Counted from the first letter of the stretch, positions 32,122 to 43,874 are shown. The stretch: 64,000 nt of DNA from Dactylis glomerata (GCA_007115705.1 QXEO01000339.1:5823386-5887385), one strand, 5' to 3'. Translations and numbers: made by a program. The notes: generated from the sequence alone by a model not told the origin.

Positions 32122-32925
32122 GGCGATTTTGAAGGAGGCCTGGAGCAGCGCGCCGAGGCTTTAACTGCTGCACGTCACGATCGTGGCCAGATCGTGGGAG
32201 CGTGGTCTTTTTTTTTGAAATTTGAACCGGATGGTGGACTTGGCCTGGCAGCGAGTGTTCTATACAGAACCGCATGCTGCATGTATATGGACCAATGGGC
32301 TAGGTGATTAGTCAATAATTTTGTTTTAATGGTGCTGCTAAATTCATGGAGGCCAATGGGCTAGCTAATTGCTGCATTATTATATGTTAATCATGCGATG
32401 GTGCCGCCTAATCCATGCATGATACATATACTAGGCTAGGGCCGCACGTAGCGCTTTTGGTAATATATGATCCAATAACATTTATATCGACTAGTCTGGA
32501 AACTTTGAGCTTATATATGACTAGCCAATATTAATTTCTATATGTACTGTAAAATTTCTTTTCATGCAATCCTTATGCATATATTTCCATTCATTTTAAT
32601 ATAACTCAACCCTATTTTACAAAGATGCCGACACTTTAATCCCGCGATTACATATTTGATGTTACTTGCGAGTTGCAAATTTTTATGTTCGCCTTTGGCA
32701 TATCTTGCTCTGCAAATCATTGCCATCATTTATTTGAAGTGATTTCTTTTTATCTTTTATTCATTTGAATTTACCTCACTATTTTATTATAATGAGATTC
32801 TACTGTTCGAAGTAATTTATTGATATCTTCGACACATTTTTGACACTCATATTTATTTTGGTCAAAATCGATGTCAACATATACCTCAACAAATAACTCT
32901 TTGTTTTTGCCACATCATTCCGACA

Positions 32926-33295
32926 GGAGGGTCCGAGATGCCAGAAATCGTGTCAATTCGTATTTAGATTGTCATTTGCTCGAATTGTAAAAAAATTACG
33001 TCTAGGATGGTAGCCTTACATTCCGAAAACATAAAATGGTACCCTTTCGTAAATTTCACCTCAAGTACAGTAGTCACTCGGCCAGGAATAGTTGGGAGTA
33101 TTACAATCTGAGGTGTTGGCGACTTAATACATTTGCTAAGACTTGTTGAAACCTTAGAGTCACCGAGTCTACCCGTGTGACCTGAAAAGTAACCAGCACT
33201 ATAGTTTTTTTTTTCGATAAAGAACCAGCCCTCTGAAGAAACCAAACAGCTAGACAGAAGACTTCTTCTTTCCCTTGTACCCCGAAGGATTCCCG
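32926..33295. other. Intergenic, nothing recognised
   Basis: A/T-rich sequence between the presumed gypsy LTR boundary and the NLR relic. No element ends or frames stand out. Confidence 0.5.
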
Positions 33296-34470
33296 ATGGA
33301 TGCGATCGTCTCTGCAGTTCTTGGCGATATTATCAACAGATCCATATCCTTCTTCGTCGACAAATACCGCAGGCTGCCGACTGGAGGAGCGGAAGAGAGC
33401 CTGCAGCATCTGCGCCGTGTGCTGCTTCGAGCCCAGACCACCGTCGAGGAGGCCGAGAGGCGGCACGTCACGAACCAAACGATGCTCCGGCAGCTCGACA
33501 CGCTGAGGCACGGCATGTACAGAGGCTACTATGCGCTCGACGTCTTTGCGTGCAGAGGCCACGACGATGATGGGGACAAACATCAGGTGAGCAGATTCAG
33601 TTCCGCCAAGCGCCTCTGCAGCTCTACCGGCTGGATACCAAACAACATGGTGGTCGACGGCGAGCTCAGGAGAGCGCTCGATGGGCTGGAGATGACTGCC
33701 GCTGACATGGAGGAATTCGTGGTGTTCCTGAAGTACTATCCACCGATATACCGCCAGCCTTGCAGCAGCTACTTGTTTTCAGACATGTGCATGTTCGGCC
33801 GTCAGATAGAGTACGAGAGAATCGTGAGCTTTCTCCTGCAGATCGCCCTCCCAGTCACAGGTAACTTGAGTGTTCTCCCCATAGTTGGACCAGGAATAGT
33901 TGGGAAGAGCACCCTCGTCGAGCATGTTTGCTACGACGAAAGGGTGCGCGGTTTCTTCTCCTCCGTTGTTTTCTTTAGCGGAGAAGGTCTCGTAGCTGTC
34001 AAGCCGAACGCGAGTCCTCTGCACCTCCTGCAAGACACTGGTGTTATTAAGTACAGGAATGGTGGTGCTTCGCATGGGAGATTGCTGGTTATCATGGAGC
34101 TAACTGAGGATCAGGAAGAAGAAATATGGCGATTACTGTACTCTGGTTTATTTGGCCATTATGGCATACGGGAGTAAGATCATTAATACAAGCAGGTCAG
34201 AGAGGATCGTATGTTTTGGATCAGCACAGGCTCTCCGACTGAATTTTCTGCCCCAGGAAGCTTACTGGTACTTCTTTAAGATGATTGCACTGAGAAATGC
34301 TGGCTCCGAGGACTACCCAGAGCGATCATCTATAGCCATGGAGATTGCAGCTGAGTTGAAGGCTTCTTTTGCCGGGGCGAAGATATTTGGCACCTTGCTG
34401 AGTGCTAATCTTGATCTCAGGTTCTGGCGCAGGGTTCTCCAACGCTTTCGACGATACAGTACTCCATTAG
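33296..34470 (+). pseudogene. Truncated NLR (CC-NB-ARC) resistance-gene relic
   Basis: From ATG 33296 the frame reads MDAIVSAVLGDIINRSISFF, an Rx-type coiled-coil start. A linker follows, then an NB-ARC P-loop near residues 198-206 (GPGIVGKST, with Ile in place of the usual Gly) and LLVIMELTED where the Walker B motif should be. The frame stops at 34177. NB-ARC sequence continues in another frame from about 34155 (GSKIINTSRSERI, FLPQEAYWYFFKM) to about 34470. The ARC2/GLPL and MHD motifs and the LRR domain are missing. Intact relatives act as cytoplasmic immune receptors; this copy cannot. Confidence 0.8.
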
Positions 34471-34930
34471 AAGCACCGGAGTACCAAGCACATCCAGCCG
34501 ACCAGCCGTCTATTTGACAAGGTATTTTTGATTTTCGGTTACCCCTCGTTCTACCCGGACGCCTCGCCTCCTGATCCCGATCGAGCGCCCTTTCACCCAC
34601 TCTCTCCAATCGCCGTGCACCAGCTCCTCTCGCCGTGTCGCTCGCCGCAGCTTTCATTCCGATCAAGAGACCCTCCCCAGATCTCCCCATCGCTGCCCTA
34701 TCCCAGTCATTAAAACCCCTGCAGGTTTCACCAATCACTTTTGGCCAATCTGCTATGCATTAGATGGTGAATCAAGTGCAAATTATTTCTCTACAAAGCT
34801 CTACCCAGATCTAATTAAACTGATTGAATTTTGACATTGTATGTTATGACCTCTTCCGTACGAATTAAATTGATTCTATGAGGTTGTTCTTCTTTGTACT
34901 ACTATGGCATGGTTTGATCAATGGACTTGT
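34471..34930 (+). other. Intergenic; GC-rich leader-like stretch
   Basis: 34540-34720 is C-rich and pyrimidine-biased, like a plant 5' untranslated region or captured exon. I recognise no gene. 34740-34930 is A/T-rich. The CACTA element starts at 34931. Confidence 0.4.
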
Positions 34931-34944
34931 CACTATAGGAGAGT

Positions 34945-35470
34945 ATATTTTTAGTGGTATTTTGCTTGTGGCACTTTTTAAAAGTGCGGCTAAAAATTAT
35001 TGTTAGTGGCATTTTTTTGAAAGTGCGATTAAAAATAGCATATTTAGTGGCATTTTGGTAGAAGTGCGACTAAAAATAATATTTTTAGTGGCTCTTTTTT
35101 AAAATGTGGCTAAGTGCGACTAAAAATAGTATTTTTAGTGGCACTTTTTTAAAATGTGGCTAAAAATACCTATTTTTAGTGGCACCTTGGTAGAAGTGCG
35201 ACTAAAAATAGTATTTTTAGTGGCATTTTTTTAAAATGTGACTAAAAATACCTATTTTTAGTGACACTTTGGTAGAAGTGCGACTAAAAATATCTATTTT
35301 TAGTGGCACTTTGGTAAAAGTGTGACTAAAAATAGTATTTTTAGTGGCATTTTGGTAGAAGTGCGACTAAAAATTGTATTTTTAGTGGCACTTTTTGAAA
35401 ATACGGCTAAAATACCTATTTTTATTGGCACTTTTTCCATAGTGCCGCTAAAAATACCTATTTTTAAGGG
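34945..35470. repeat. Left subterminal repeats of the CACTA element
   Basis: About a dozen copies of a roughly 40-bp unit, TTTTTAGTGGCACTTT...AAGTGCGACTAAAAAT, in both orientations. Such arrays are the transposase-binding region in CACTA elements. Confidence 0.85.
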
Positions 35471-35782
35471 TGTTTTGAAGAAGTGACTTTATAGGCTATG
35501 AAGCAAGTGCTCCTAAAAAATTTATACTGGACATATAGATAATTGTGTTTATGTAATTAATACCATAATCAAATAATGAACCCTGACACACTATGGAAGA
35601 GGAGCTGCACGAGAAAAGCAGAACAATGAAGGTGACATAGTCGGCTGCAGTCGGACGGAACTCCAGCGACTCAGTGCCATCCATGTGATGCGATCACGCC
35701 GGATACGCATTGCCTTGCTCAGCTACCCGGTCTTCTCGTGCACACCCAACCGGAAGCAGCTTCAGTGCCTTTGTGAAGCTAA

Positions 35783-36042
35783 GGCTCACAGCGCCTTACT
35801 CTCAGATCCACCATTCAATTCAGATCTGATGCACAAAAACGTCCAAAATTTGAACTCAAAATTCACAAACCGTGTGTCTAAATGGACTGAAACTTTCCCA
35901 GATTGGATCTTAGAATGATATCGACTCACTGTAATTTTTTCAAAATTTTCTGAAAAGTTTGAATTTCGAGTTCAAATTGCGGACGTTCTTATCCATCCGA
36001 TCTGAATTGGATGGTGGATCTGGAGGCAAGGCGCTGTGAGCC
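35783..36042. repeat. Foldback (large inverted repeat), about 260 bp
   Basis: The left arm starts GGCTCACAGCGCCTTACTC and runs about 80 bases. The right arm is its near reverse complement and ends GCGCTGTGAGCC. The shared inner segment includes CAATTTGAACTC-like sequence. It resembles a Mutator-type foldback MITE, but I cannot fix a 9-bp duplication; GAAGCT occurs just outside both arms. Confidence 0.65.
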
Positions 36043-37189
36043 ACCGAAGCTGCGTCCCACCCAACCCAAGGCGAGTTCCCGACCGAGAGGAACGGCCCGT
36101 GATTTCATAAAATTGAAGGGTCTAACTGCAATATTGAACCGGCCAAACTCTCCTCTCCCGCAGACCCGCACCTACCTACCTCTGTCTCGCGTCCCTCGGT
36201 TCGAGATGCGCCGCTCGCCGCCAGCCGCACCTCCACCGGATCCCCACCCGCGCCCTGCCGTTCCGCCCCTAAGAACGACACCACGGCAAACCCTAGCCGT
36301 GGGGTTCGGCTCGGTCGCCACCTCGGTTCCGCCCCTGAGCACGACACCATTGCGCCTCCTGTCGCTCTCCTACGTTGTCTACGACATCCTCCTCGACCCC
36401 CGTGCTCCTGCTCCTCCGTCTCTTTACCGTGCGGTTTGGCCTGACAGTGTGGTGGCCGACGGCGCCGCCCGACCCGATGGTGCTTCTGTGGCTGCCGCTC
36501 TTGTCTCCTCTTTGTGGCTCTGATCCTCCGACCCCACGCCGCATCGACATCATCCCGGCTCCGACACCTCTCACAGGTTTCCATCGCTTTCCTCTCACAC
36601 TGGTTGGTTTGTTTCGAATGGTATTACAGCATGTCTGCCATGTGTTTGTGAAAAATGCTTATTAGGCTTAGGGCAATTTAATCTTGTCTCTTCTGTGCCT
36701 CGTCCTTTTCAATTTTGTTAGTATCTATGGTATGTAGCTAAGACCAAGTATAACATTTAGTACACTGATTGCAACTATATAGAATATAATCAAGAAGAAA
36801 AGATGCATAATAGAAACCACAAAGTATGCCATAATTGACTGGAAACACAAGAATTGAAATGATGTAGCAGCAGATGGATTTAAGCAAATGTGCTGAGTAA
36901 CTTATAAATACAACACACTGAAACGTAACTCTACCAAAAGAAAAATACAACACTGGGACACGTCAGAAAGAGTCCGGCTGCTATAATAAGAAGAAACTAA
37001 TTATTCCATTGCCTAAACAACATGCTCATCACTTGGAGCCAAGTCAGCTTATATGGATACATCAAGAACTGGGCACTTGCAACTACCATCTGTGGAATAT
37101 GTGTTAAACACTTACATATACACCATTTAGATATTACTAACCATACCATAAAGATGGCGATACAAATAAAGTACCTATATGTGTGTCGT
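36043..37189 (+). other. CACTA interior: GC-rich exon-like block then A/T-rich DNA
   Basis: 36130-36560 is C/G-rich with Pro/Ala/Arg-rich reading frames on both strands. It could be a captured 5' exon or leader, but I recognise no protein. 36660-37189 is A/T-rich with nothing identified. Confidence 0.35.
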
Positions 37190-37425
37190 CTAGAGATTAT
37201 CAAGCATTTCTTGATATATTATATTTCTTGTTTCTGTAGTTGGTTCCCTGTTTTCATCAACCACAAGAACCTTTAATCCTTTTCTCCAAGTCACCCTTGA
37301 TGTAGCAAAAGAAAGCTGACCATGAGAAAGAACAGGTTTTGTTAAATAAATACCGACCTTGTCAAGTGTATGCCATTAGCTTTTGTTAATTGTCATTGCA
37401 TAGCAGAGACAAAGTGGATACTGTC
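37190..37425 (-). pseudogene. Pif1/Helitron-type helicase C-terminal relic
   Basis: The minus strand encodes YPLCLCYAMTINKS, a stop, then WHTLDKVGIYLTKPVLSHGQ, LSFATSRVTWRKGLKVLVVD and, at the end, IIYQEMLDNL followed by TAG at 37192-37190. This is the terminal motif block of Pif1-like helicases (AMTINKSQGQT...SHGQLYVALSRV). The family Q-G after INKS is replaced by a stop and Trp. It is a fragment inside the CACTA element and not functional. Confidence 0.75.
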
Positions 37426-38676
37426 AGCGTTATAGTGTGAGTACACAAAAAGAAGCTGCAATGCAAAATTTACTTCTAGGCCTTTTACTGTCCATCATAC
37501 TGTTTCAAAACAAATTTTTCTTTGGATATTTACTGTGAAACAATTTTTTTTGCTTTGGCTCTTTACTGGGAAACAAAATGTTAAAATTGCATGTACCTTT
37601 TAAATTTGCTTCCGATTCATCATGGTATGTTCTGCCATCCCAGCAAGCACATCCAAAGGATCTCAGAGTCTAAACTGATATGCCAAATAATTTAAGTTCT
37701 ATTTTTTTGTTACCTGCTTTCTCATGGCCAACGAAAGATTCAACCGCTACACCTGACATAGGGTCGCATGAACGTGAAGGTGTGTCAACACGGAGTCCGC
37801 GCGGGAGAAACGGCAGCTTGGCCGAGATCAACAAATCTGCTGCACCTTCCTTCTTCGCCCAAGACCCGAAGACCTACGGGTAATTTATAAAACTCACCAC
37901 CAAAACATGTATGTAGAAAACATAGCATCTAGGGTTGCATCATCATGTATAGCCACATGAAGCAGTGGGCAGCATGAGAGGATTAATTACGCAGAAATTA
38001 ACACATCGTTCCAGCAAAACTGTACTGCCGATGCTTGCACTTCAGGGTCAGCCATCTAAATTCTCTATGCACAAAAAACCTGAACATAAAAAGGGACAGG
38101 AAACTTGATGCCTTGAACAAAGTGTGAAGCCTGAAAAAAAGAACAATACCTTTTCCTTGTCTCATAAGAAATTCAAAGTAATAGCAGCAGGTGTTAGGCA
38201 CCTGCAAAGGTTGATAACAACATTATTTATAAAATGCAACATCTGAGAAAATTAAACTTCATAGCGATGAATGACTGCGAAGCATAAGTTAAAAGGAGAA
38301 CACGTGTACTAAGAACTAATCAAAGTCACCCCCGAAAAAATATTCTGAAGCTAGGTGTGTCCATTGTCATTTGGTCAGGTGAACAAAGCACCTATGAACA
38401 TATTATTGTTAGCGGTGATTATCCATAGTTCTCTATAATTTATCCTAGGTTGTTATGAAATCATGGAAATGACACATGATGTTTCTTGAACTTAAACTTG
38501 TAAGAATTTTCTGAAGAATAAATTAGCCTCTATGATCTGATAAATTTTCAATACAGACTGATGGCAATGCAAATGGTAAAATAATGTGGCGTGGTATTAT
38601 GAATATCCCATGAGAATATTCGGTTCTCATGGAAGAAGAAATCCAAATAAGGTCCGTAGCTTTTATTTATTTGATC
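37426..38676. other. CACTA interior, unassigned
   Basis: Mostly A/T-rich. A short GC-richer patch at 37740-37880 may be a captured exon on either strand, possibly related to the adjacent helicase, but no domain is readable. Confidence 0.35.
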
Positions 38677-38861
38677 CAAGGTTCTATTAAGCGCTAAGCA
38701 CTGAGCGAGCGTTTTCTCTCCGCTTTTCCGTTCTCTGAAGAATTTAAGTTCTAAGCGCAATTAAGCGCACACTTTAGCGCAGATAAGCGCTAGGCATCTT
38801 GCCTCCGCTCAGCGCCTAGGCGCGCTTAAGCGTGCGCTTAGTAGCGCTTAATTCAACACTG
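38677..38861. mobile_element. hAT-type MITE (185 bp) rich in AGCGCTTA
   Basis: The left end CAAGGTTCTATTAAGCGCT and the reversed right end CAGTGTTGAATTAAGCGCT are similar. ATTTGATC flanks both sides (38669-38676 and 38862-38869), an exact 8-bp duplication as for hAT elements. The interior is packed with AAGCGC/GCGCTT motifs. Confidence 0.85.
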
Positions 38862-40104
38862 ATTTGATCCCTTTTAACAGACCTCCTTGTTTTAGGAAGA
38901 AACCACCATAGTGCCAATGCATACATCGGTCATCAATTCTACTGGACCTATTTTTGCTAAATGGAAGAACAGACTTTCTATGTAACTAATCAGTCTGCAT
39001 GTTTACATGCGTTCTAAATTTCCACAAAACAAATTATTTTGTGCTGGAATTTACCAAATAGTCCTTTTCTTGCTTTGCATATGAATATAATTAGTTTCCA
39101 GTAGATGTGTCATTTTGTTTCCGTTACACCACAGATATTGGTTTGCTATGACCCTTTTTATCCATCCATTTCATCGGTTTTAAGTGTGCTCCCTTCTATC
39201 TTTTTTTTACAACTCATGGCATCTGAAATTGGATAATTCTCTTTTTATGCTGCTTCCAAACTATTTTTCATTGTTGTCTCTCTGTGCTCTTAAAGCCCCA
39301 GAAATATTTATTTCTTAGTCTATCTTTATGTCTTTTTTAGGTAGGATCATGTGATGGCACCTAGTGAGCTCTCTATATCATGCTGAAGTTAATATTTAGG
39401 GATAATGGTAATTGTACATAGCAAGTTCTATTTTTGTCATCCTTTTTTGTAATTTCTGTTGCTGTTCCTTATTTCCCCCACAGGTTCTCTTATATTCTCG
39501 TATCAATTTAGGTTACCCTCTACAGCTTTTTTATGGTCTGAAGGAAAATGCTGCTTGCATATGTGCCCTGCTTTTGTAACTAAAATGATTCTTCTTTCTC
39601 TGTTGGAGCATGAGCCGTTTACCATCTCTGGTAAGTTCTGTTTAATTTCATTTATTTGTAACACCAAATGTATCAAGCATGGTTACATTTTCTTGCTAAT
39701 GGATATTGTTTCCCCAGCTCCTACCATACTTATTCCTGGCATTTCTGTTTTTCTCCTTGGTACCAAAGAAAATTGATAATGACAAAGGTTTCCTTTTGGC
39801 AGGATGTAGAAGTGTTTGAGCTTTCATCTTTTTATGCCAAAGTAAAATTGATAATGAGATGATGGCAGCAAGCCATCAAGACTTGTAAGAACACTCACGA
39901 AGAATTCTTTGGCTTCGTATCCCGATATATTTTGTAAGGTTATGACTGTATATACTGCTCCTTTTCTCTGAGCTTTGTTAGATCTGTACTGACTTTTTAA
40001 AATATGGATGTTTTATGGACTTGTGGATGAATCTAATGCATTAATTAGATGCCCAGCATTTGAGAATATAGTGGAGACTACTGTGATGAAGTTGTGAATT
40101 TGAC
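38862..40104. other. CACTA interior, unassigned T-rich DNA
   Basis: T-rich on the plus strand, intron-like, with no supported frame. A helitron/helicase connection was looked for and not seen here. Confidence 0.35.
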
Positions 40105-40480
40105 TGATTTTATCTTTAGTGGCACTTTGTAAAGTGCGGCTAAAAATAGGATTTTTACTGGCCCTTTACAAAGTGCCACTAAAGATAGCATTTTTAGTGG
40201 CGCTTTGAAAAGTGCGGCTAAAAATCCTATTTTCAGTGGCGCTTTGCAAAGTGTCATTAAATATCCTATTTTTAGTGGCGCTTTGTAAAGTGCCACTAAA
40301 AATAGGGTAGTGACACTTTTCAAAATGCCACTAAAAAACATATTTTTTATGAGACTTTTTAAAAATGCCACAATATTTTTTAGCAACATGATTAAATTTG
40401 TCACTTTTTTAAATGCCACTAAATATTTTTAGTGACACTTTTTTTATTTTTAGTGGCACTTTGAAGCGCCACTAAAAACA
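40105..40480. repeat. Right subterminal repeats of the CACTA element
   Basis: Repeated TTTTTAGTGGCGCTTTG and its reverse complement, in the same family as the left array. The right terminal inverted repeat follows. Confidence 0.85.
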
Positions 40481-40495
40481 TACTCTCCCATAGTG

Positions 40496-40870
40496 TGTTA
40501 GGCATGTGTAGTAGATTGGATTCGCCCGCAATGGATTAGAAAACAAACTTTGCTGGCGGAGGTGTAGATCATAGCCGTGGGGCTTGTTATGCTGACCCGC
40601 CGCGATGAAGGTATTGACTATTGAGGTCAGCTGACCACACCACGCAGAGCCTTGTCATGGCTGGCCGCGTCCAGTCTCCGGCGACGAGAAGGACCATAAT
40701 TTTTCAGATTCCAAATACCTTTCCGTATATTCTTGGAAGACTATGAGAAAATAACTAAAAATTACTCCCGAATAGATTTCTGGGTTGCTTTTTATGATTT
40801 TGCCCCTTAGATCAAGGTACTCCGTGGCTTTCCGAGTTAGTACTCTATAGGACTATCGCTGGAGTACCAA
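40496..40870. other. Intergenic, nothing recognised
   Basis: A mixed-composition stretch between the CACTA element and a MITE. No frame or repeat stands out. Confidence 0.4.
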
Positions 40871-41107
40871 GGGTCTGTTTGGTTGTGTCCCTAGCTTGCC
40901 TTACCAAAATATTGAAATATTGGTCATGTCAAATATTCTTTTGCCTGTGGTTTGTTGCCAATTATTTGGCTGCCAATAGACCACTTGATATCTTCTTCAC
41001 TGATTCTTGCCAAAATTTTGCCAACCTATAGGCGACCAAATTCTGCGCCAAAAAATTGACTAGCCAATTTTGGTAAGGCTGCTTGTGGGCACAAACCAAA
41101 CAGGCTC
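40871..41107. mobile_element. Tourist-like (PIF/Harbinger) MITE, 237 bp
   Basis: The left end GGGTCTGTTTGGTTGTG and the reversed right end GAGCCTGTTTGGTTTGTG match over about 40 bases, up to CCTTACCAAAA. CAA flanks both sides (40868-40870 and 41108-41110). Noncoding. Confidence 0.75.
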
Positions 41108-42431
41108 CAAAGCATTGTGGCCATTGGATAAACGGAAATGGACGGCCCATATTGATTCCGAGGTACTGTAAAAGTCCTCGACGGATCTACAGCCAACTCA
41201 TGTTTGGTGAACATCCAAAGGATATCTTGCGGAAAGGACGACCTATACACATCTGGGGGATGGACAGCAGGTCGGATGCTCTTGTAGTACACCGCCGCTA
41301 TCAGGTCGATCTATTCTCCTCGGAAAGAAGTTCCGAAGCTAACAATGCATGATAACTTGCGTGGGAGAGATGTACCTCGTGGAACATTTGAATTCCTTGC
41401 ATGGAAATCTCATATACCACCCTACTATAGCTACCTGGTGAATTGCAGCATAACGACATCACCGCCTATGGCGGCGAAGAAAAAGCACCCTCGATTAGGT
41501 GTTTCTCACTTTGTATAGTTGTATGTATGTTGTCCCTTCATTGAGTCTCTAATCTGTGGAGATATGGAATCTGGATTATAGTAACAAATAGAACCATAAC
41601 AGCTCTGTAACATCTATCTAAAATTGAAACGAACTATTAAAATTGATTCAGTTATCTTAATATGTATCCGTAATTGTAGTTCATTTTGGTCAAAAGTATA
41701 GGTCAAATGTGATTCACTGTCCGTTATATTCCCTGAATATTTTTTTTTTTCAGAAGTCCTACTAAACTACATAAGAACTTTTTTGAAGCCACAATAAAAT
41801 CCTGTAAGATGGAAAAAAGAGCAAGCAGACGAGAGCGGAAAACATGAGTGGATTATGCTCCCATCACATGACAACCACGTTGGGCCGGCCCATTAGCGTG
41901 AGGGTGGGACAGAATTTGCATATATTTTCCAAGTTTTTGCCTTTTTTTGTTTGGTTCTTCTGTTTTTGCTGGTTTCTTCGGTTTTGCTAGTTTTGCCGAT
42001 TTTTCTTTTCCCTTTTCATTTTTGTTTTCCTTTTTACTATGATTTTTTTATTTTCCTATGTTGTTATTAGTATTTTTGTACAACTAATATTTAATATTCT
42101 TTTTAAAAATCATTCACATAACATAAATATTCACATGAAAGGATCATTCAAATAAGGTAAATGTAATTTTAAATAATCGTTCACATAACATAAATATTCA
42201 TATTGGAAATTTGTTCATTCCTTATAAAAAATTATTCACGAAACATAACTGTTCATATTAGAAATAAAAACATAGAAAGAAAAAAGGAAAATATATAGAA
42301 ACTTTCCCAATTCTTGGGCCGCATTAGGAGCAGCCCATGAAGGCAACCCTGCAGGCGGGGCACATTCACTCCCGCGTAGAGCTAAACATAGGAGCTTCCG
42401 ACGGCGAGAAAGAAAAAAGCAGCATCCAGAA
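41108..42431. other. Intergenic with a short direct repeat cluster
   Basis: No gene recognised. Around 42110-42260 a segment built on TTCACATAACATAAATATTCA occurs three times with decay. 41930-42070 is T-rich and low in complexity. Confidence 0.45.
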
Positions 42432-42895
42432 CAAGGTTAAAAATAGAACACTATTTTTTTAGCGTGATCCTTCTCCAGACGCTATACACACTATGGCGTG
42501 TTAATAGCGTGCTATATTTAAAAATAGCGTAATGAAATTAGTCAAACATATAGAATTTTAGCAATAATAAAATATATAGTGAAACAGATAGATGTTTTAG
42601 CATGATTAGTTATGTTTAACAATCAAGATTTGTATCCTTAAATCTCAAAAAAGATTTGTATCCTATGTTTGCTTACTCGACACTCTCATCATAGAATTGT
42701 TTACTCTAAACCGGTCTAACAAAAAGATAGCGTGCTATATTTGAAATAGCGCCGATGCTATGATGTTTTAGCGCGATATAGCATGATATTTTACAAATAG
42801 CGCCATAGCGAGCAAAGTTATAAAAATTTAGCATGGACACTCAAAATATGCTATAGCGCACTAAATAGTGGGAAATAGCGTGTTTTTTTTTCCTT
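42432..42895. mobile_element. Probable hAT-type MITE rich in TAGCG (about 464 bp)
   Basis: It begins CAAGGTTAAAAATAG and its right end, reversed, reads AAGGAAAAAAAAACACGC. ATCCAGAA and GCCCAGAA flank it, agreeing at six of eight bases, as for an aged hAT duplication. AATAGCG/CGCTATT motifs are dense throughout. The ends are less certain than for the element at 38677. Confidence 0.5.
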
Positions 42896-43868
42896 GCCCA
42901 GAACAAAGACAAAGCCCAAGAGTGAAGAGGGAAGAGAAAAGAAGCAACGCGGTTTCGGCGGGGAGCTTAAAAAGGAAAACATTGTGTGCAGCCTGGTAGA
43001 AAGAGCACCAAGTTGGTTCGACCACCAAGCAAGTGCATCCTTAAAGAAAGAGATGAGAAATTCATATTTACTGTGAGAATACTCTATCAAGCCGAATGGT
43101 AATCATAGTGTAAACCAAAATTGGTTCACAGTTCATACCTTACACAACAAAGCCCCTCAACTTTAATCTCAATAAACTTAGTCTCCAAATATGTGGTTGT
43201 GTGCATCAATCAATGTAGACTTCATAGATTTATCCTCCTAAAGAAAAACTTCAAAGCGATTTGATGATATATAGGACACAATTTCTTTCTTAACCTTTTT
43301 GTTTGTTTGGAGAAAGATATAAATTAGATTTATTTTAGATTGAGCTGTACGGATCCATGTTATATATCTATTCTTTTTCATGGATTAACAAAATTTTGGT
43401 AGAGCTTTATTATTTTTTGCTTTCTAATATATGAGTCGCTTCCTTTTGTATATTTTACCCTCTCTCTTCGGCATCATCTTCGTCTTCGCGAATCGCGACC
43501 CAAGAGTCTGGACTTTTTGGGATGCTTCTAACAACCAACGAAGGTTAGTGCTCTTGTTTAGATACTTGGTATAATATGAACAAAGGATATGTATCTAAAT
43601 ATTTTGTACTAAGATTCTTTTGGTTGGTTGTTTCTCAAAACAAAGAGCACAACCCTATCCATTACTTTTCTACGTTCTGGCTCAGAGCTTGGAGTAAGTA
43701 ACACACTGAGCACAATTAACTTTTTCAAAAAAGAAAGCATAAAACATAGAGGAATCTGTCCAAAAATATGAAATAAATTAAAAATGCAAAATATTCTATG
43801 TAAGTTACAAAAATATAGGAATGTTATAAAAAATATCTTAAAAGTTCGGCAGGAAAATATCACAAGAA
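42896..43868. other. Intergenic, nothing recognised
   Basis: A/T-rich. Small frames on both strands have no coding character. Confidence 0.4.
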
Positions 43869-43874
43869 TTCTAG

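Larger units (their letters stand above)
24687..32925 (-). mobile_element. Decayed minus-strand Ty3/gypsy element, 5' LTR to RT
   Basis: Read on the minus strand: LTR (32925 to 29708), primer-site-like sequence, gag, protease and the first half of RT up to the insertion at 24687. The second half is at 16532-17301. RNase H core, integrase and 3' LTR are lost. Gag and pro carry a few nonsense codons and frame changes, so it is older than the element inside it but younger than the copia relic. Confidence 0.8.
29708..32925 (-). repeat. 5' LTR of the gypsy relic (approximate 3.2 kb)
   Basis: On the minus strand it would start TGTCGGAATGATG at 32925 and end GTCATCA at 29708, next to the primer site. 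A strong TATA box is at 32113-32121. The partner LTR is lost, so the outer boundary at 32925 is a best guess from the TG start. It contains a MITE (31160-31580) and a set of inverted repeats (31601-31939). Confidence 0.5.
34931..40495. mobile_element. Complete non-autonomous CACTA transposon (5565 bp)
   Basis: The left end starts CACTATAGGAGAGTAT and the right end, reversed, starts CACTATGGGAGAGTAT; over 27 bases there are two mismatches. TGT flanks both sides (34928-34930 and 40496-40498), the expected 3-bp duplication. Subterminal repeats built on TTTTTAGTGGCACTTT occupy both ends. No transposase frame is visible, so it would need help in trans. The interior carries a foldback, a helicase relic and a hAT MITE. 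Confidence 0.88.

Noticed and set aside
34945..35470. Regularly spaced short repeats resembling a CRISPR array
   Set aside because: Units occur in both orientations, lack unique spacers and match the right end of the same CACTA element; they are subterminal repeats.
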